60,696 bases of DNA from Gammaproteobacteria bacterium (lineage in GTDB: Bacteria; Pseudomonadota; Gammaproteobacteria; Pseudomonadales; Litorivicinaceae), in contig PAHG01000006.1 of assembly GCA_002705795.1 (NCBI GenBank), forward strand, positions 3,534-64,229, read 5' to 3'. Every line of letters starts with the position of its first letter. Positions within the stretch are counted from its first letter, which is position 1. The notes beneath the pieces are model-generated. The model saw only the letters and a program-made list of their open reading frames with translations, ran no database searches and was not told the origin of the DNA. The translations under genes were made by a program, and so were the position numbers. Shown piece after piece: positions 43,936-53,209 of this stretch.

Positions 43936-44742
43936 ATGAGTTGTTCAACAACTATTTTAGATCGGATTGTTGCGAGGAAGCGCCGGGAGGTTGCTTTTCG
44001 AAGCGCGCAACGAGCGCTTGAAGAACTGTATGAAGTGTTGACTGATCAAGCTGCGGTTCGCGGATTTAGCCGTCGACTCGTCGCTCAAGTGGAGGCTCAA
44101 AAACCCGCAGTAATTGCTGAGATTAAGCGCGCCTCGCCATCAAAGGGTTTACTGAGAGCTGATTTTCAGCCCGCTCTTCATGCCCAACAATATGAAAGCG
44201 CTGGTGCATCTTGTTTGTCTGTTTTGACTGATCAGGATTTCTTCCAGGGGTCCGATGATGATTTACAATTGGCACGTTCAGCATGCGGTCTTCCCGTGAT
44301 CCGAAAAGATTTTATGGTTGACCCTTATCAGATTATTGAATCCCGGGCGCTGGGCGCCGACTGTATCCTATTGATCGTCGCAGCGCTCAATGACTCAGAT
44401 TTACGTCTCCTGCATGAGACAGCGCTGTCTGTTGGGCTCGATGTGTTGATCGAGGTGCATGACGAGACAGAACTTCATCGTGCACTAAAACTAGATAGCC
44501 GCTTGATTGGAATTAATAATCGGAATCTCCATACGTTTGAGACAAAGCTTGAGGTGACGCTAAATCTGCTGGAGCAAATCCCAGACGACAGATTACTAAT
44601 TACAGAATCTGGGATTTTAAAGGCTAGAGACGTGGATCTGATGCAAGAGCACGGTGTCTATGGATTCCTAGTGGGTGAGGCGTTCATGCGGCAGCCTGAT
44701 CCAGGTGTCGCCTTGAAAGAGCTGTTTCAGAGTCTTAGCTAA
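43936..44742 (+). CDS. trpC: Indole-3-glycerol-phosphate synthase
   Basis: A 268-residue TIM barrel: [19 protein letters not shown] (about 55-73, catalytic Lys), [58 protein letters not shown] and ITESGI. It closes the indole ring in tryptophan synthesis. A separate trpF is not fused to it. The ATG at 43936 is chosen over a TTG just before it. The DUF2489-like gene starts at its last base. trpA, trpB and trpF are not in the window. Confidence 0.96.
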   Translation: MSCSTTILDRIVARKRREVAFRSAQRALEELYEVLTDQAAVRGFSRRLVAQVEAQKPAVIAEIKRASPSKGLLRADFQPALHAQQYESAGASCLSVLTDQDFFQGSDDDLQLARSACGLPVIRKDFMVDPYQIIESRALGADCILLIVAALNDSDLRLLHETALSVGLDVLIEVHDETELHRALKLDSRLIGINNRNLHTFETKLEVTLNLLEQIPDDRLLITESGILKARDVDLMQEHGVYGFLVGEAFMRQPDPGVALKELFQSLS

Positions 44743-45164
44743 TGCCGTGGCTTATTGCTCTAGGGGTTACTGTGGTCTTGGGCCTTGGATGGTACGCATG
44801 GTCATTGACCCGCCAGGTCAAAACTCTTGAACGAAAGAGGGCGCGCGCGAGACAAGATGCTTTATCGGGAATTCAAATTTTGATCGATTCTTATTTCGAT
44901 GAGCAGGTGGATCGTTCAGAGTGTTTGTTAAGAATTCGGGTACTGCTTGATGCGCACCATGATTGTTGGTTATCTGAGCTTAAATTAGACCGGTTTGATG
45001 AAGTGAGTGGGACCATTCTCGCGATGCCGTTTGGCGAGGTGCGCCAGCAGATCGATGCAGCAACCCGGCATGAGCATGATGCGGCGCGCCGACAGTTACT
45101 ACAAATTCATGAGGCTGAGCTCGACGGCGAGCTGCAGCGGTTAAAGGAATGGGCCAATCAATGA
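44742..45164 (+). CDS. DUF2489-like small membrane-anchored protein
   Basis: A 140-residue protein with one N-terminal membrane segment (about 3-22), a basic stretch, and a helical cytoplasmic part. IQILIDSYFDEQVDRSECLLRIRVLLD resembles the DUF2489 family of Pseudomonas-type bacteria. The function of that family is unknown. It overlaps trpC by one base and the OsmC-family gene by four, so it is carried on the trp transcript. Confidence 0.7.
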   Translation: MPWLIALGVTVVLGLGWYAWSLTRQVKTLERKRARARQDALSGIQILIDSYFDEQVDRSECLLRIRVLLDAHHDCWLSELKLDRFDEVSGTILAMPFGEVRQQIDAATRHEHDAARRQLLQIHEAELDGELQRLKEWANQ

Positions 45165-45577
45165 AAGCACATGTCTCTTGGCATCATGGGGTGTCCTTCG
45201 TAGCAGAGAGTGGGTCTGGGCACGCGACGATAGTTGACGGGGCTCCTGAACACGGCGGTCGCAATATTGGGCCTCGACCAATGGAACTGATCTTGATGGG
45301 GCTCGGTAGTTGCGCGAGTTTTGATGTGATTACGATTTTGAAAAAGCAGCGGCAAGACGTGGTTTCATGCGATTGCATTCTTGAAGCTGAGCGTGCTGAC
45401 GCAGTGCCCGCCGTTTTTACAAAAATCACAATGGACTTTCAGGTGTCAGGTAATAACTTGGATCAGACTAAAGTCAAACGAGCGGTAGCACTGTCTGCGG
45501 AAAAATATTGTTCGGCATCTAAAATGCTCGAGGACGCGGGAGTTGAGCTCATCCATCGAGTGACATTTCGAAACTAG
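45161..45577 (+). CDS. OsmC/YhfA-family protein
   Basis: A 138-residue OsmC-fold protein of the YhfA type: FVAESGSGHATIVDGAPEHGG, GPRPMELILMGLGSCASFDVITILKKQRQDV with one reactive-type cysteine, and SAEKYCSASKMLED with the second. OsmC relatives reduce organic hydroperoxides through such a cysteine pair; the role of the YhfA branch is not settled. The ATG at 45161 overlaps the preceding stop (ATGA); an ATG four codons upstream is less likely. Confidence 0.88.
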   Translation: MKAHVSWHHGVSFVAESGSGHATIVDGAPEHGGRNIGPRPMELILMGLGSCASFDVITILKKQRQDVVSCDCILEAERADAVPAVFTKITMDFQVSGNNLDQTKVKRAVALSAEKYCSASKMLEDAGVELIHRVTFRN

Positions 45578-45887
45578 TGGTCAAAGTGGGAACATTCCTC
45601 TGGATCAGGAATAGCTGATCGTCTTTAAATTATCTTTCGTGGACTGAGATTTTGAACCTCCGCGAAGAGCCCGTTGTGGATTTACATAATATCTGATTTC
45701 CCAATGGTTACTATGAGGATCGATTTGAAACTTGCAGTCTGTGGTCGTCACAAACCTGGCTTGAGACGTTATATTGCGGATACTTTACGGAAGTTATTGA
45801 TAAGGAAGGTGCCGGTGAAAGGAACTGGTTGTGATCTTGGGAACCGCGATCAGTCAATATATGGCATCATTGAACCAGCTATACTGG
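45578..45887. other. Intergenic stretch after the trp operon
   Basis: This 310-base gap holds a small inverted repeat, GATCAG-GAATAG-CTGATC (45603-45620), followed by a mildly T-rich run; it may be a weak terminator for the trp transcript. An 80-codon open frame (45674-45916) runs through it into the 3' end of coq7, but no family, Shine-Dalgarno or conserved motif supports it. I see nothing else. Confidence 0.5.
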
Positions 45888-46520
45888 CTAAATATGCTTC
45901 GCCGTTATCGTCATGAGTCTAGCGCTTTCCCACATTAGTCGACGAATCGGCTGGGGAAGTTCCTCTCCGCCGTTTTCAAGCGCTATCTGTCCGTGATGTA
46001 TCTCATCAGCAAGCATTTGATTTAGAATCTGGCGTGAAGCGTGGTCGTTATCTGGAAGCCTCTTAAGATGTTCCCTCAAATGGCGTTCTACGTTTTCCTC
46101 TGTCGCGTGAACAAACCCGAGCGATACTTTGTCAGAGATTAGTGCTGCTCCGGCTCCCAGAGCGAATGACGCCGTGTACCATAGTGGATCGAGAATACTG
46201 GGCTTGGCTCCAAGCTCATCCAGTCTTTCACGACACCAGGCCAGGTGATCAAGTTCTTCTTGTGCGGCTTTTGCTAACGCTTGCTCAGTTACCTCATTTG
46301 ATGCGAATAATGCTTGACCCTTATAGAGCCCTTGTGCGCAGACCTCACCTGCGTGATTAACGCGCATCAATCCACTCGAGAGCTTGATTTCATCCTCCGT
46401 CAGTGTGCAATTGAGAGCAGACTTCGTGGGTGTTGGGCTTCTTGCTTCGTATTTTACTCGTGCGACGGTCCTTAAGAAGCCATCAAATCCATGGATCAAG
46501 CGATCAAGGGTATTCAACAC
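45888..46520 (-). CDS. coq7: Ubiquinone biosynthesis hydroxylase Coq7
   Basis: A 210-residue di-iron protein of the Coq7 family. The iron-ligand motifs are visible as LMRVNHAGEVCAQGLYKGQ, EELDHLAWCRERL and ATEENVERHLREHL, with DEIHHGQIALENGG at the end. It hydroxylates 2-polyprenyl-3-methyl-6-methoxy-1,4-benzoquinol, an aerobic step of ubiquinone synthesis. It overlaps the phosphotransferase-ATPase gene upstream by seven bases, so the two probably share a transcript. Confidence 0.95.
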   Translation of the reverse strand: MLNTLDRLIHGFDGFLRTVARVKYEARSPTPTKSALNCTLTEDEIKLSSGLMRVNHAGEVCAQGLYKGQALFASNEVTEQALAKAAQEELDHLAWCRERLDELGAKPSILDPLWYTASFALGAGAALISDKVSLGFVHATEENVERHLREHLKRLPDNDHASRQILNQMLADEIHHGQIALENGGEELPQPIRRLMWESARLMTITAKHI

Positions 46521-47968
46521 TGAACCCCCAGATGCATTCCAAAAGACTGCCCAAGATCACGCACTTCGCGAATCATGCGGTCTGAATCATCAAGCCTTAA
46601 TACGTGTGTTGAGGCCAGCTCTTCCTCGCCAAGCTGAGCTTGGTTGGCGCTCTCTCTGTCAGTCAATATTCCAAACAGAAGGCCATGTGATTCCGCAAGC
46701 CGCCTAAAACGTTCGCGGTCATCTGGATTTTCGAAACTGCTTGATATAACGATGGGGAACCCTGCCCTAAGTGATAATTCAGCTAACTCAACCAGGTGTC
46801 GATAAGTCTTTGGAGATGTATTTTCCTGCCCCGAATATAAGCGTTGTTGCTCCAGATCTGAGCGCAATCGGATCATTCCAAAATCATCAATCAGTTGGTG
46901 CGTGAGTGATTGACGGATATCGATATCGAGGCCCAGCGTAATCAGAAGAACACGCGGCCGAATCATGGTTGCATGTTCTGCCATCACGGCATAACGACGA
47001 TAACGTGCGAGTGGAGACGTGTCGGTTTCTGTTGGGAGAATAGGGGCATTTAATCCTAAGAGGCATTCCTTTGCTCGAACCATTGCCCGGTAGGCTTGAT
47101 ACCCTTGATAAATCCACAGGGCGTGGTAATCGCCGCTCAATTCGAGATAACGGTTTAGTAAATGCCAGGCGGATGCGTAATCATCACGGGCTTCCAAATC
47201 AACCGTCAAAAATGCAATTTCACTGATGACATCGATCCAACGAAATTCAGCCCGGTACTCAATACAGTCGAAGAGGCGAATCCCGTGCGCCTCTGTTTCC
47301 ACCACGTTGCCTAGGTGCAGATCACCGTGGCACTCACGGATCATTCCTAGATCCTTACGTTCCGCAAAACGAGGCCATAAACGCCTCAGATATTCGTGAG
47401 CCCACGCCTCCAGCTGTAACAACTGAGAGAGATCTTTGGCATCACTGAGGTTTGGTCTGACCTGGTCAAAATTTAACTGAGCAGGGACATAGAGTGAGTT
47501 TGGTTCGCCGAAAGGCATTTCGATGCTAGAAACTGGCGCTTTTGAATGAAGCTCAAAAACTGCTTGGGACAGGTTTTCTAGTCGATCGTGATTAAATCCC
47601 TCGCGGTCATGGATCTGGTTCAGGGTCTGAGCTGGATCAAACTGGTACATTTTGACTGCATATTCGATCGGCTCGCCGTCGCCAACGCCAACCATCATGC
47701 CTGTCTCAGATTGATAGATGCCAACGACACCAAGGTACAGATCCTTAAAGCTTCGTTGGTTCAGATTGAATTCACTTTGGCACAACGTATGCCTTGCCTC
47801 GAGCGTGCTGGCATCTAAGAAATATAAGTCGACCGGTTTTTTGATCTTGTATGCGAATTCACCGGTCAACACGACCCACGAGAGATCGGACTCGATTACT
47901 TCGATAGATGTTACCTCATGCGGGTAGCATGATTTTTGTCGTAATGCATCGATGAGCCTCTCGCCCAC
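46514..47968 (-). CDS. Aminoglycoside phosphotransferase-like / P-loop-like fusion protein with a lost Walker A
   Basis: A 484-residue two-domain protein. The N-terminal half is a kinase-like fold with HGDLHLGN (214-221) and a metal-binding Asp234 (LFDCIEYR). The C-terminal part aligns with the AAA-type ATPase half usual in this family by MIRLRSDLEQQRL, TYRHLVELAELSLRAGFPIVISSSF and FRRLAES, but the position of the Walker A reads GLDIDIRQS (346-354) in place of G-x4-GK[ST]. Nucleotide binding by this half is therefore doubtful. The family's function is unknown. It starts only 26 bases from divergent mrcB. Confidence 0.8.
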   Translation of the reverse strand: MGERLIDALRQKSCYPHEVTSIEVIESDLSWVVLTGEFAYKIKKPVDLYFLDASTLEARHTLCQSEFNLNQRSFKDLYLGVVGIYQSETGMMVGVGDGEPIEYAVKMYQFDPAQTLNQIHDREGFNHDRLENLSQAVFELHSKAPVSSIEMPFGEPNSLYVPAQLNFDQVRPNLSDAKDLSQLLQLEAWAHEYLRRLWPRFAERKDLGMIRECHGDLHLGNVVETEAHGIRLFDCIEYRAEFRWIDVISEIAFLTVDLEARDDYASAWHLLNRYLELSGDYHALWIYQGYQAYRAMVRAKECLLGLNAPILPTETDTSPLARYRRYAVMAEHATMIRPRVLLITLGLDIDIRQSLTHQLIDDFGMIRLRSDLEQQRLYSGQENTSPKTYRHLVELAELSLRAGFPIVISSSFENPDDRERFRRLAESHGLLFGILTDRESANQAQLGEEELASTHVLRLDDSDRMIREVRDLGQSFGMHLGVQC

Positions 47969-47981
47969 TTCGTCCTCCCGG

Positions 47982-47987
47982 TATACT
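47982..47987 (+). promoter_or_regulatory. Possible -10 element for a leaderless mrcB transcript
   Basis: TATACT ends eight bases before the mrcB ATG at 47995, so transcription from it would begin at or within a base of the ATG. There is no Shine-Dalgarno in the 26-base gap. No good -35 is seen at the usual distance, so support is limited. Confidence 0.3.
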
Positions 47988-47994
47988 GGTACCC

Positions 47995-50256
47995 ATGGAT
48001 AGATGGTGGCACCTGTTTGTGAAAATTTCTCTCACCCTACTGGTAGCAGTGGGGTTGGGTCTAGTCTATCTCAATGCGAATTTGTCGAGGCAATTTGAAT
48101 CACATTCATGGGCGGTCGGTGCAAAAATATATGCCCGTCCCCTCGAACTGTTCCTGGATGCACCGTTTACGGTTGATCAAGTGAGTTTTGAACTCGATCT
48201 GCTGAATTACCAGGTTGTGGCTAAGCGTCCGGGTAGAGGTCAATATCAAAACGATGGCCAGTCACTGTGGGTCGGATTGCGTGGTCATGAATATCCGGAT
48301 GGTATCGAGCCAGATCACTTGATACGTATTGATTTTCAAAATGGTCAAGTAAGCGGGCTAATGGATCAATACCTAAATCCGGCGGATATTGTTCGTCTTG
48401 AGCCTCTGGTTCTGGCACAGTTATCCGGTGCAAATGCTGATCGTGAGATTATTCGCGTGAGTGACCTGCCTTTAGGGTTCGTAGATATGCTCATCGCGGT
48501 CGAAGATCGTACATTTTATAATCACGCTGGGATCTCGTTGACAGGCATCATGCGTGCGCTGGTAAATAACCTGCTAGCTGGTCGATTTGCGCAGGGCGGA
48601 AGTACACTGACCCAGCAGCTTGTCAAGAACTTGTACCTTACGCGGGAGCGCACGCTCACGCGAAAAGGTCTGGAAGCAATCTACGCTATGTTGCTTGATG
48701 CAACGTTCTCAAAGGAACGCATTCTAGAAGCTTATGTCAATGAAGTATTTTTGGGTCAGTGGGGTAATCGTGCGATACATGGGTTTGGAACGGCAGCACA
48801 GTTTTATTTCGGCCGTCCAATTAGTGAATTATCGATTGCACAGCAGGCGCTATTGATTGGGTTGGTCAAGGGCCCGAGTGCATTCAATCCCAGACAGTCT
48901 CCAGAGCGAGCGCTCGAGCGTAGAAATCTGGTTCTGTCGCTTTCATCTTCTCAGGGCGTGATTGCCAAGACTACAGCCGAAGCAGAGGCCAGAAGCCCGC
49001 TATCGGTTCCGGATCGGCCGGCAGATCGGATCGGCCGTTTCCCCGGCTATGTGTCGGATGTTCGTCGAGAGTTAAAGAAAGACTACACAAGCAAGCAGCT
49101 GACTGCCGCCGGGCTCAAAATCTACACGGCTTTCGATCCTCAGGTACAGCGTGGGTTGACCGAGGGGCGGAAAAATATACTGGCCCGCCTCAAGGACATT
49201 GGCTTGGATCCGTCCGGTGAAGTGCAGACAGGTGCACTGGTGGTGGATATCCCAACTGGCGAGATTCAGGCAGTTTTGGCTAGTCGTGATGATAGAGAGG
49301 GGTTCCATCGTGTACTTGACGCGAGGCGGCAAATCGGATCTCTCGTGAAACCATTCGTCGTTGCGGCCGCCATTGAAGAGGATCCAAGGCTCCATGCGGG
49401 TACCTTAGTCCGCGATGAGGCCGTCGCCATCCGTGATGCAAATGGCAATGTCTGGGCTCCGAAAAATTATGACAAGACGGAGCAGGGTGTTGTCCGTCTC
49501 GAGACCGTGATTGCGAGCAGTATCAACCAAGCGACCGTGCATCTGGGTCTAGGGTTGGGTCTTGATTCGATTCTTGATCGTTTAAATGAGTACGGTATTC
49601 CTGTGGGTCCGACCAAGCCACCCGCAACTATTTTGGGCGTCTCAGAAATGTCTCCATATCAGGTCGCGACTCGTTATCAGGGTCTATTGAACCGAGGCTA
49701 CCTCACACCACTTAAGGCTGTTCGGGCAGTGGTGGATGATGCAGGGCGTACTTTAACGAGGCGGCCATTTCAGTCCGCACGCTTGATAGGGGCACGTGCT
49801 ACCGTTCAGGTAGATCACATGATGCGGGTTGGTGCGAAGGTCGGTACAGGGCGCGTATTTGGTCAGCGATACCGTGAAGTGATGGCATCCAAAACTGGGA
49901 CCACGGATGATGGTCGTGATGCTTGGTTTGTGGGAGCTGATGGGCGTCGTTTAGGTGTCGCATGGGTCGGTTTTGATGACAACAGAAAGGCCGGACTGAC
50001 TGGTTCAATCGCTGCTCTTCCTTTGATGTCAGATGCGTTTCAGCACGTCCAAAGAACGCATCGTTCGGACACATTGCCCGAGGGATTAAGATACCGTTGG
50101 ATTAATCAATCAGGACAGATTGTCGATCAATCATGTGAGGGTGCGGAAAAACGACCATTACCGATAGAATATCCGCAATCAAAGCCCGGTGATTGCGGCG
50201 GCGGTGGTATTGGTTCGCCCGAAGAATCTTGGTTCAATAATTGGTTTGGAGGATAG
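47995..50256 (+). CDS. mrcB: Penicillin-binding protein 1b (bifunctional transglycosylase/transpeptidase)
   Basis: A 753-residue class A PBP: one N-terminal membrane segment (about 7-27), a small UB2H-like region (about 60-140), a GT51 transglycosylase domain with Glu170 (VEDRTFYNHAGIS) and GGSTLTQQLVKNLYL, and a transpeptidase domain with Ser449-x-x-Lys452 (GSLVKP), SSINQ, and SKTGTTDDGRDAWFVG. It builds peptidoglycan at the inner membrane. It is followed at once by a lipoprotein gene, reminiscent of PBP1b-activator pairs such as LpoB, though that protein looks different. Confidence 0.95.
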   Translation: MDRWWHLFVKISLTLLVAVGLGLVYLNANLSRQFESHSWAVGAKIYARPLELFLDAPFTVDQVSFELDLLNYQVVAKRPGRGQYQNDGQSLWVGLRGHEYPDGIEPDHLIRIDFQNGQVSGLMDQYLNPADIVRLEPLVLAQLSGANADREIIRVSDLPLGFVDMLIAVEDRTFYNHAGISLTGIMRALVNNLLAGRFAQGGSTLTQQLVKNLYLTRERTLTRKGLEAIYAMLLDATFSKERILEAYVNEVFLGQWGNRAIHGFGTAAQFYFGRPISELSIAQQALLIGLVKGPSAFNPRQSPERALERRNLVLSLSSSQGVIAKTTAEAEARSPLSVPDRPADRIGRFPGYVSDVRRELKKDYTSKQLTAAGLKIYTAFDPQVQRGLTEGRKNILARLKDIGLDPSGEVQTGALVVDIPTGEIQAVLASRDDREGFHRVLDARRQIGSLVKPFVVAAAIEEDPRLHAGTLVRDEAVAIRDANGNVWAPKNYDKTEQGVVRLETVIASSINQATVHLGLGLGLDSILDRLNEYGIPVGPTKPPATILGVSEMSPYQVATRYQGLLNRGYLTPLKAVRAVVDDAGRTLTRRPFQSARLIGARATVQVDHMMRVGAKVGTGRVFGQRYREVMASKTGTTDDGRDAWFVGADGRRLGVAWVGFDDNRKAGLTGSIAALPLMSDAFQHVQRTHRSDTLPEGLRYRWINQSGQIVDQSCEGAEKRPLPIEYPQSKPGDCGGGGIGSPEESWFNNWFGG

Positions 50257-50257
50257 T

Positions 50258-50833
50258 ATGCGGCTCGGTTTGACCTTATTGTGTTTGGCAGTCTTGAGTG
50301 GATGCGCGCAGGCGCCCGTGTCACGCCCGCCCGTGGTTGATGCTTCTTGGCGTGCTAACGAAGATGATCGCGTCACATCATCAACCCGGACCAATCCGGA
50401 TTCAACGCTCGACATACAGAGTGAAAAGGGTGAACGTAACCAAGTGACCCCCATCGATCCTGTCGCGAGAATTGAGCCGATTGATCAACCCGAGCAGAGA
50501 ACAGAAATCTCTCCCGCGGTGTTATCTCTCCTGGAGCAAGCTGATCAGTTGAGAACGGCAGGCGACCTGGCTGGCGCGTCGGCGCGCCTTGAGCGCGCCC
50601 AACGTATTGCGCCAACCGAGCCAGAGGTCTACTTTCAGTTATCGAGTTTGAGGCTAGAGCAGGGAGGTCTTGAGGAAGCCGTGAGAATCGCTACTCAGGG
50701 TGTCGATTTCGCAGGCACCGACCAAGCGATGAAGCGTGATCTGTATACCGTCATCGCGCGGTCGAAAGACGCTCTCGGTGATACCGCGGGTGCGGTAGAG
50801 GCGCGGCAGCTGGCGCGTGCCTCTGGATCTTAG
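50258..50833 (+). CDS. TPR-repeat lipoprotein
   Basis: A 191-residue protein. The signal ends in the lipobox LSGC (Cys at about residue 16), followed by a flexible, charged linker to about residue 85, and then helical TPR-like repeats ([52 protein letters not shown]). GGAGG six bases before the ATG at 50258 fixes the start; an upstream ATG at 50189 lies in mrcB. Placement one base after mrcB suggests a PBP1b partner at the outer membrane, which is an inference. It overlaps hemL convergently by four bases. Confidence 0.85.
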   Translation: MRLGLTLLCLAVLSGCAQAPVSRPPVVDASWRANEDDRVTSSTRTNPDSTLDIQSEKGERNQVTPIDPVARIEPIDQPEQRTEISPAVLSLLEQADQLRTAGDLAGASARLERAQRIAPTEPEVYFQLSSLRLEQGGLEEAVRIATQGVDFAGTDQAMKRDLYTVIARSKDALGDTAGAVEARQLARASGS

Positions 50834-52107
50834 AGCGCGCCAAACGCTTCTTTCGCCGCTGTGAGCGTAGCGCTTATCACTGACTCGCTATGTTTTGACG
50901 ATACAAAACCCGCTTCGTACATGGATGGTGCGAGGTAGATGCCGCGGTCGAGCATGAGGTGGAAAAAGCGTTTGAATACCTCTTCGTCACAGGCTGTTAC
51001 TTCAGCGAATGAGTTCACTGGTTGATCCGCGAAAAATAATCCAAACATCCCTCCACGACTCACGCCCTGTATGGAGACTCCAGCACCAGACGCTGCAGAG
51101 ATCATCCCGGACACAAACCGCTCGGTGGCGGCATTCAGGGCGTCATAAAACCCCGGTTGGGACAATTCAGAAAGCGTCGCGATACCTGCTGCCATCGCTA
51201 CAGGATTTCCGGAAAGTGTGCCAGCTTGATAGACAGGTCCAAGCGGAGCAAGCATATCCATTATATCTTGACGTCCTCCAAACGCCCCAACCGGCATTCC
51301 GCCTCCAATAATTTTGCCAAGACTGGTGAGGTCCGGGCGGATGCCTGTGAGTGCTTGTGCGCCACCCATCGCTACGCGGAAACCCGTCATGACCTCATCA
51401 AAAATTAGCACGACACCATACTGGTCGCAGAGTGCGCGAAGGCCTTCAAGGTAACCGGGCTGCGGGAGAATCATGTTCATATTACCGGTGATCGGCTCGA
51501 TGATGACGCAGGCGATTGAGTCACCTTGTTTTTCAAAAAATTTGGTCGCCGCGGCGAGATCATTGAACGGGAGATTCATCGTATGTTTAGCCAGATCAGC
51601 GGGGACGCCTGGTGAGCTTGGGACGCCAAATGTGAGGGCACCAGATCCTGCCTTGACCAACAAACTATCAGAATGACCGTGGTAGCAGCCTTCGAATTTC
51701 ACAATAGTGTCACGCCCTGTGAAACCCCGTGCGAGACGTATCGCGCTCATGGTCGCTTCAGTACCACTTGAACAAAATCGGAGCCTCTCCATCGATGGGA
51801 AGAATGATTTCACGAGCTCTGCCATCTCAGTTTCAATTGCGGTGGGCGCTCCAAAGGATAGGCCGTTCTCGATAGCATCACGCACGGCTTGTAACACGCG
51901 AGGGTTCGCGTGCCCAGCGATCATTGGTCCCCAACTGCCGATATAGTCAATGTATTGCTTGCCATCGGCGTCGTACAAATAGGGGCCTTCAGCCCTACTA
52001 AAGAACACGGGTGTTCCACCAACTGCACGGAAAGCTCGTACAGGAGAGTTTACGCCGCCCGCGATTGATTGGCTCGCTCGCTTGAAAAGTTGTTCTGATC
52101 TAGACAT
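50830..52107 (-). CDS. hemL: Glutamate-1-semialdehyde 2,1-aminomutase
   Basis: A 425-residue PLP enzyme: [26 protein letters not shown] at the N-terminus, [62 protein letters not shown] and the lysine in [18 protein letters not shown]. It makes 5-aminolevulinate in the C5 heme route. The ATG at 52107 has AGGGGA upstream; a further ATG at 52155 lies in thiE. It follows thiE by 10 bases in the hemJ-thiE-hemL group. Confidence 0.97.
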   Translation of the reverse strand: MSRSEQLFKRASQSIAGGVNSPVRAFRAVGGTPVFFSRAEGPYLYDADGKQYIDYIGSWGPMIAGHANPRVLQAVRDAIENGLSFGAPTAIETEMAELVKSFFPSMERLRFCSSGTEATMSAIRLARGFTGRDTIVKFEGCYHGHSDSLLVKAGSGALTFGVPSSPGVPADLAKHTMNLPFNDLAAATKFFEKQGDSIACVIIEPITGNMNMILPQPGYLEGLRALCDQYGVVLIFDEVMTGFRVAMGGAQALTGIRPDLTSLGKIIGGGMPVGAFGGRQDIMDMLAPLGPVYQAGTLSGNPVAMAAGIATLSELSQPGFYDALNAATERFVSGMISAASGAGVSIQGVSRGGMFGLFFADQPVNSFAEVTACDEEVFKRFFHLMLDRGIYLAPSMYEAGFVSSKHSESVISATLTAAKEAFGAL

Positions 52108-52117
52108 ACGGTGTCCC

Positions 52118-52726
52118 CTAAAATAAATTTTTGAGTCGACGTGCTGCGTCGCCAATATCCTTCGCTCGAAAAACAGAGCCGGACACAGCGAGCATAGAGA
52201 CTCCAGTGTCTAAAACTTGTCTGCCATTATCGGCTGTGATGCCCCCGATTGCGGCGACCGGGATCGGGCATTGATCAATCAGGTTCCGAAGCTGCTTGAG
52301 AGATAGTCCGCTTGCGCCAGGTTTTGTCTGGGACTCAAACAGTCGACCGAAGGCGCAGTATGTTGCTCCATCGCGGACCGCCTCTCGCATCAGGCTTCTC
52401 GAGTCATGACAGGTTCTACCGAGAATCGCTCCTGGACCAAGGTTTACGCGGGCTTCGCTAAGTGATCCATCTGTCTGGCCGAGATGGGCTCCGTCCGCCC
52501 CAAGCGTCTGTGCGATGAGCGCATTATCATTAATCAAACAGGGCCCCCCGTGTTGTCGACAAGACACGAGCACTGCCTCAGCGAGAGCATGGTAGAGGCC
52601 CTTATCTTCTGTTTTATGACGAAACTGAACGATACTTGCTCCGCCATCAATTGCCTCGCCGACCTGTCGATAAAGAAGATCGGGGTCGGTAACCGATGTA
52701 TCAGTGATGACATAGAGTCCGCGCAT
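52118..52726 (-). CDS. thiE: Thiamine-phosphate synthase
   Basis: A 202-residue TIM barrel: GLYVITD at the start, [11 protein letters not shown] (the QxR[x]K type phosphate contact), [49 protein letters not shown] and [11 protein letters not shown]. It joins the pyrimidine and thiazole halves of thiamine phosphate. It overlaps hemJ by one base. No TPP riboswitch is visible before it, and no other thiamine gene is nearby. Confidence 0.94.
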   Translation of the reverse strand: MRGLYVITDTSVTDPDLLYRQVGEAIDGGASIVQFRHKTEDKGLYHALAEAVLVSCRQHGGPCLINDNALIAQTLGADGAHLGQTDGSLSEARVNLGPGAILGRTCHDSRSLMREAVRDGATYCAFGRLFESQTKPGASGLSLKQLRNLIDQCPIPVAAIGGITADNGRQVLDTGVSMLAVSGSVFRAKDIGDAARRLKNLF

Positions 52727-53154
52727 TAAAATGGTTTGACTACTACGAGGATAGCAATAGCGACAAGTCCAACTACAGGCGCCTCGTTAAACCAGCGATA
52801 CCAGACATGGCCACGGGTGTTGGTGTCGTTCTTGAATGCTTTTACGATTCTGATACACCAATGATGATATCCAATTAGTAAAACGACACAGGCGAGTTTG
52901 GCGTGCATCCAACCCTGCGACATATAGTCAGGCACAAGCATCATCATCCAGATGCCGAGCGCAACCGCTAAAATCATCGATGGGGTCATGATACCGTTAA
53001 GTAGCTTTCTTTCCATGGTTTTGAAGCGCTCATTTCCGGCCGTATCCGTCGCGTCGGTCATCGCGTGGTAAACGAAGAGCCGAGGGAGATAGAATAGCGC
53101 GGCGAACCACGTGACGACCGAGATTAGATGAAATGCTTTGACCCACAGGAACAT
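52726..53154 (-). CDS. hemJ: HemJ-type protoporphyrinogen oxidase
   Basis: A 142-residue membrane protein with four segments. The start, LWVKAFHLISVVTWFAALFYLPRLFVYHA, and the later GWMHAKLACVVLLIGYHHWC carry the conserved histidine and lysine positions of HemJ (formerly UPF0093). It oxidises protoporphyrinogen IX in bacteria lacking HemG and HemY. The grouping with hemL supports a heme role. It is separated from clcA by 55 bases on the same strand. Confidence 0.92.
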   Translation of the reverse strand: MFLWVKAFHLISVVTWFAALFYLPRLFVYHAMTDATDTAGNERFKTMERKLLNGIMTPSMILAVALGIWMMMLVPDYMSQGWMHAKLACVVLLIGYHHWCIRIVKAFKNDTNTRGHVWYRWFNEAPVVGLVAIAILVVVKPF

Positions 53155-53209
53155 GCTGCCTCCTAGTTTTGAGGCTGGAGTAGATCAATTATCTCGTTGA
53201 AACACAAGA

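Noticed and set aside
45674-45916. An 80-codon open frame between the OsmC-family gene and coq7
   Set aside because: It has no Shine-Dalgarno, no recognisable motif and runs into the coq7 3' end on the other strand. It may be chance or a remnant, but nothing in the sequence supports a gene.
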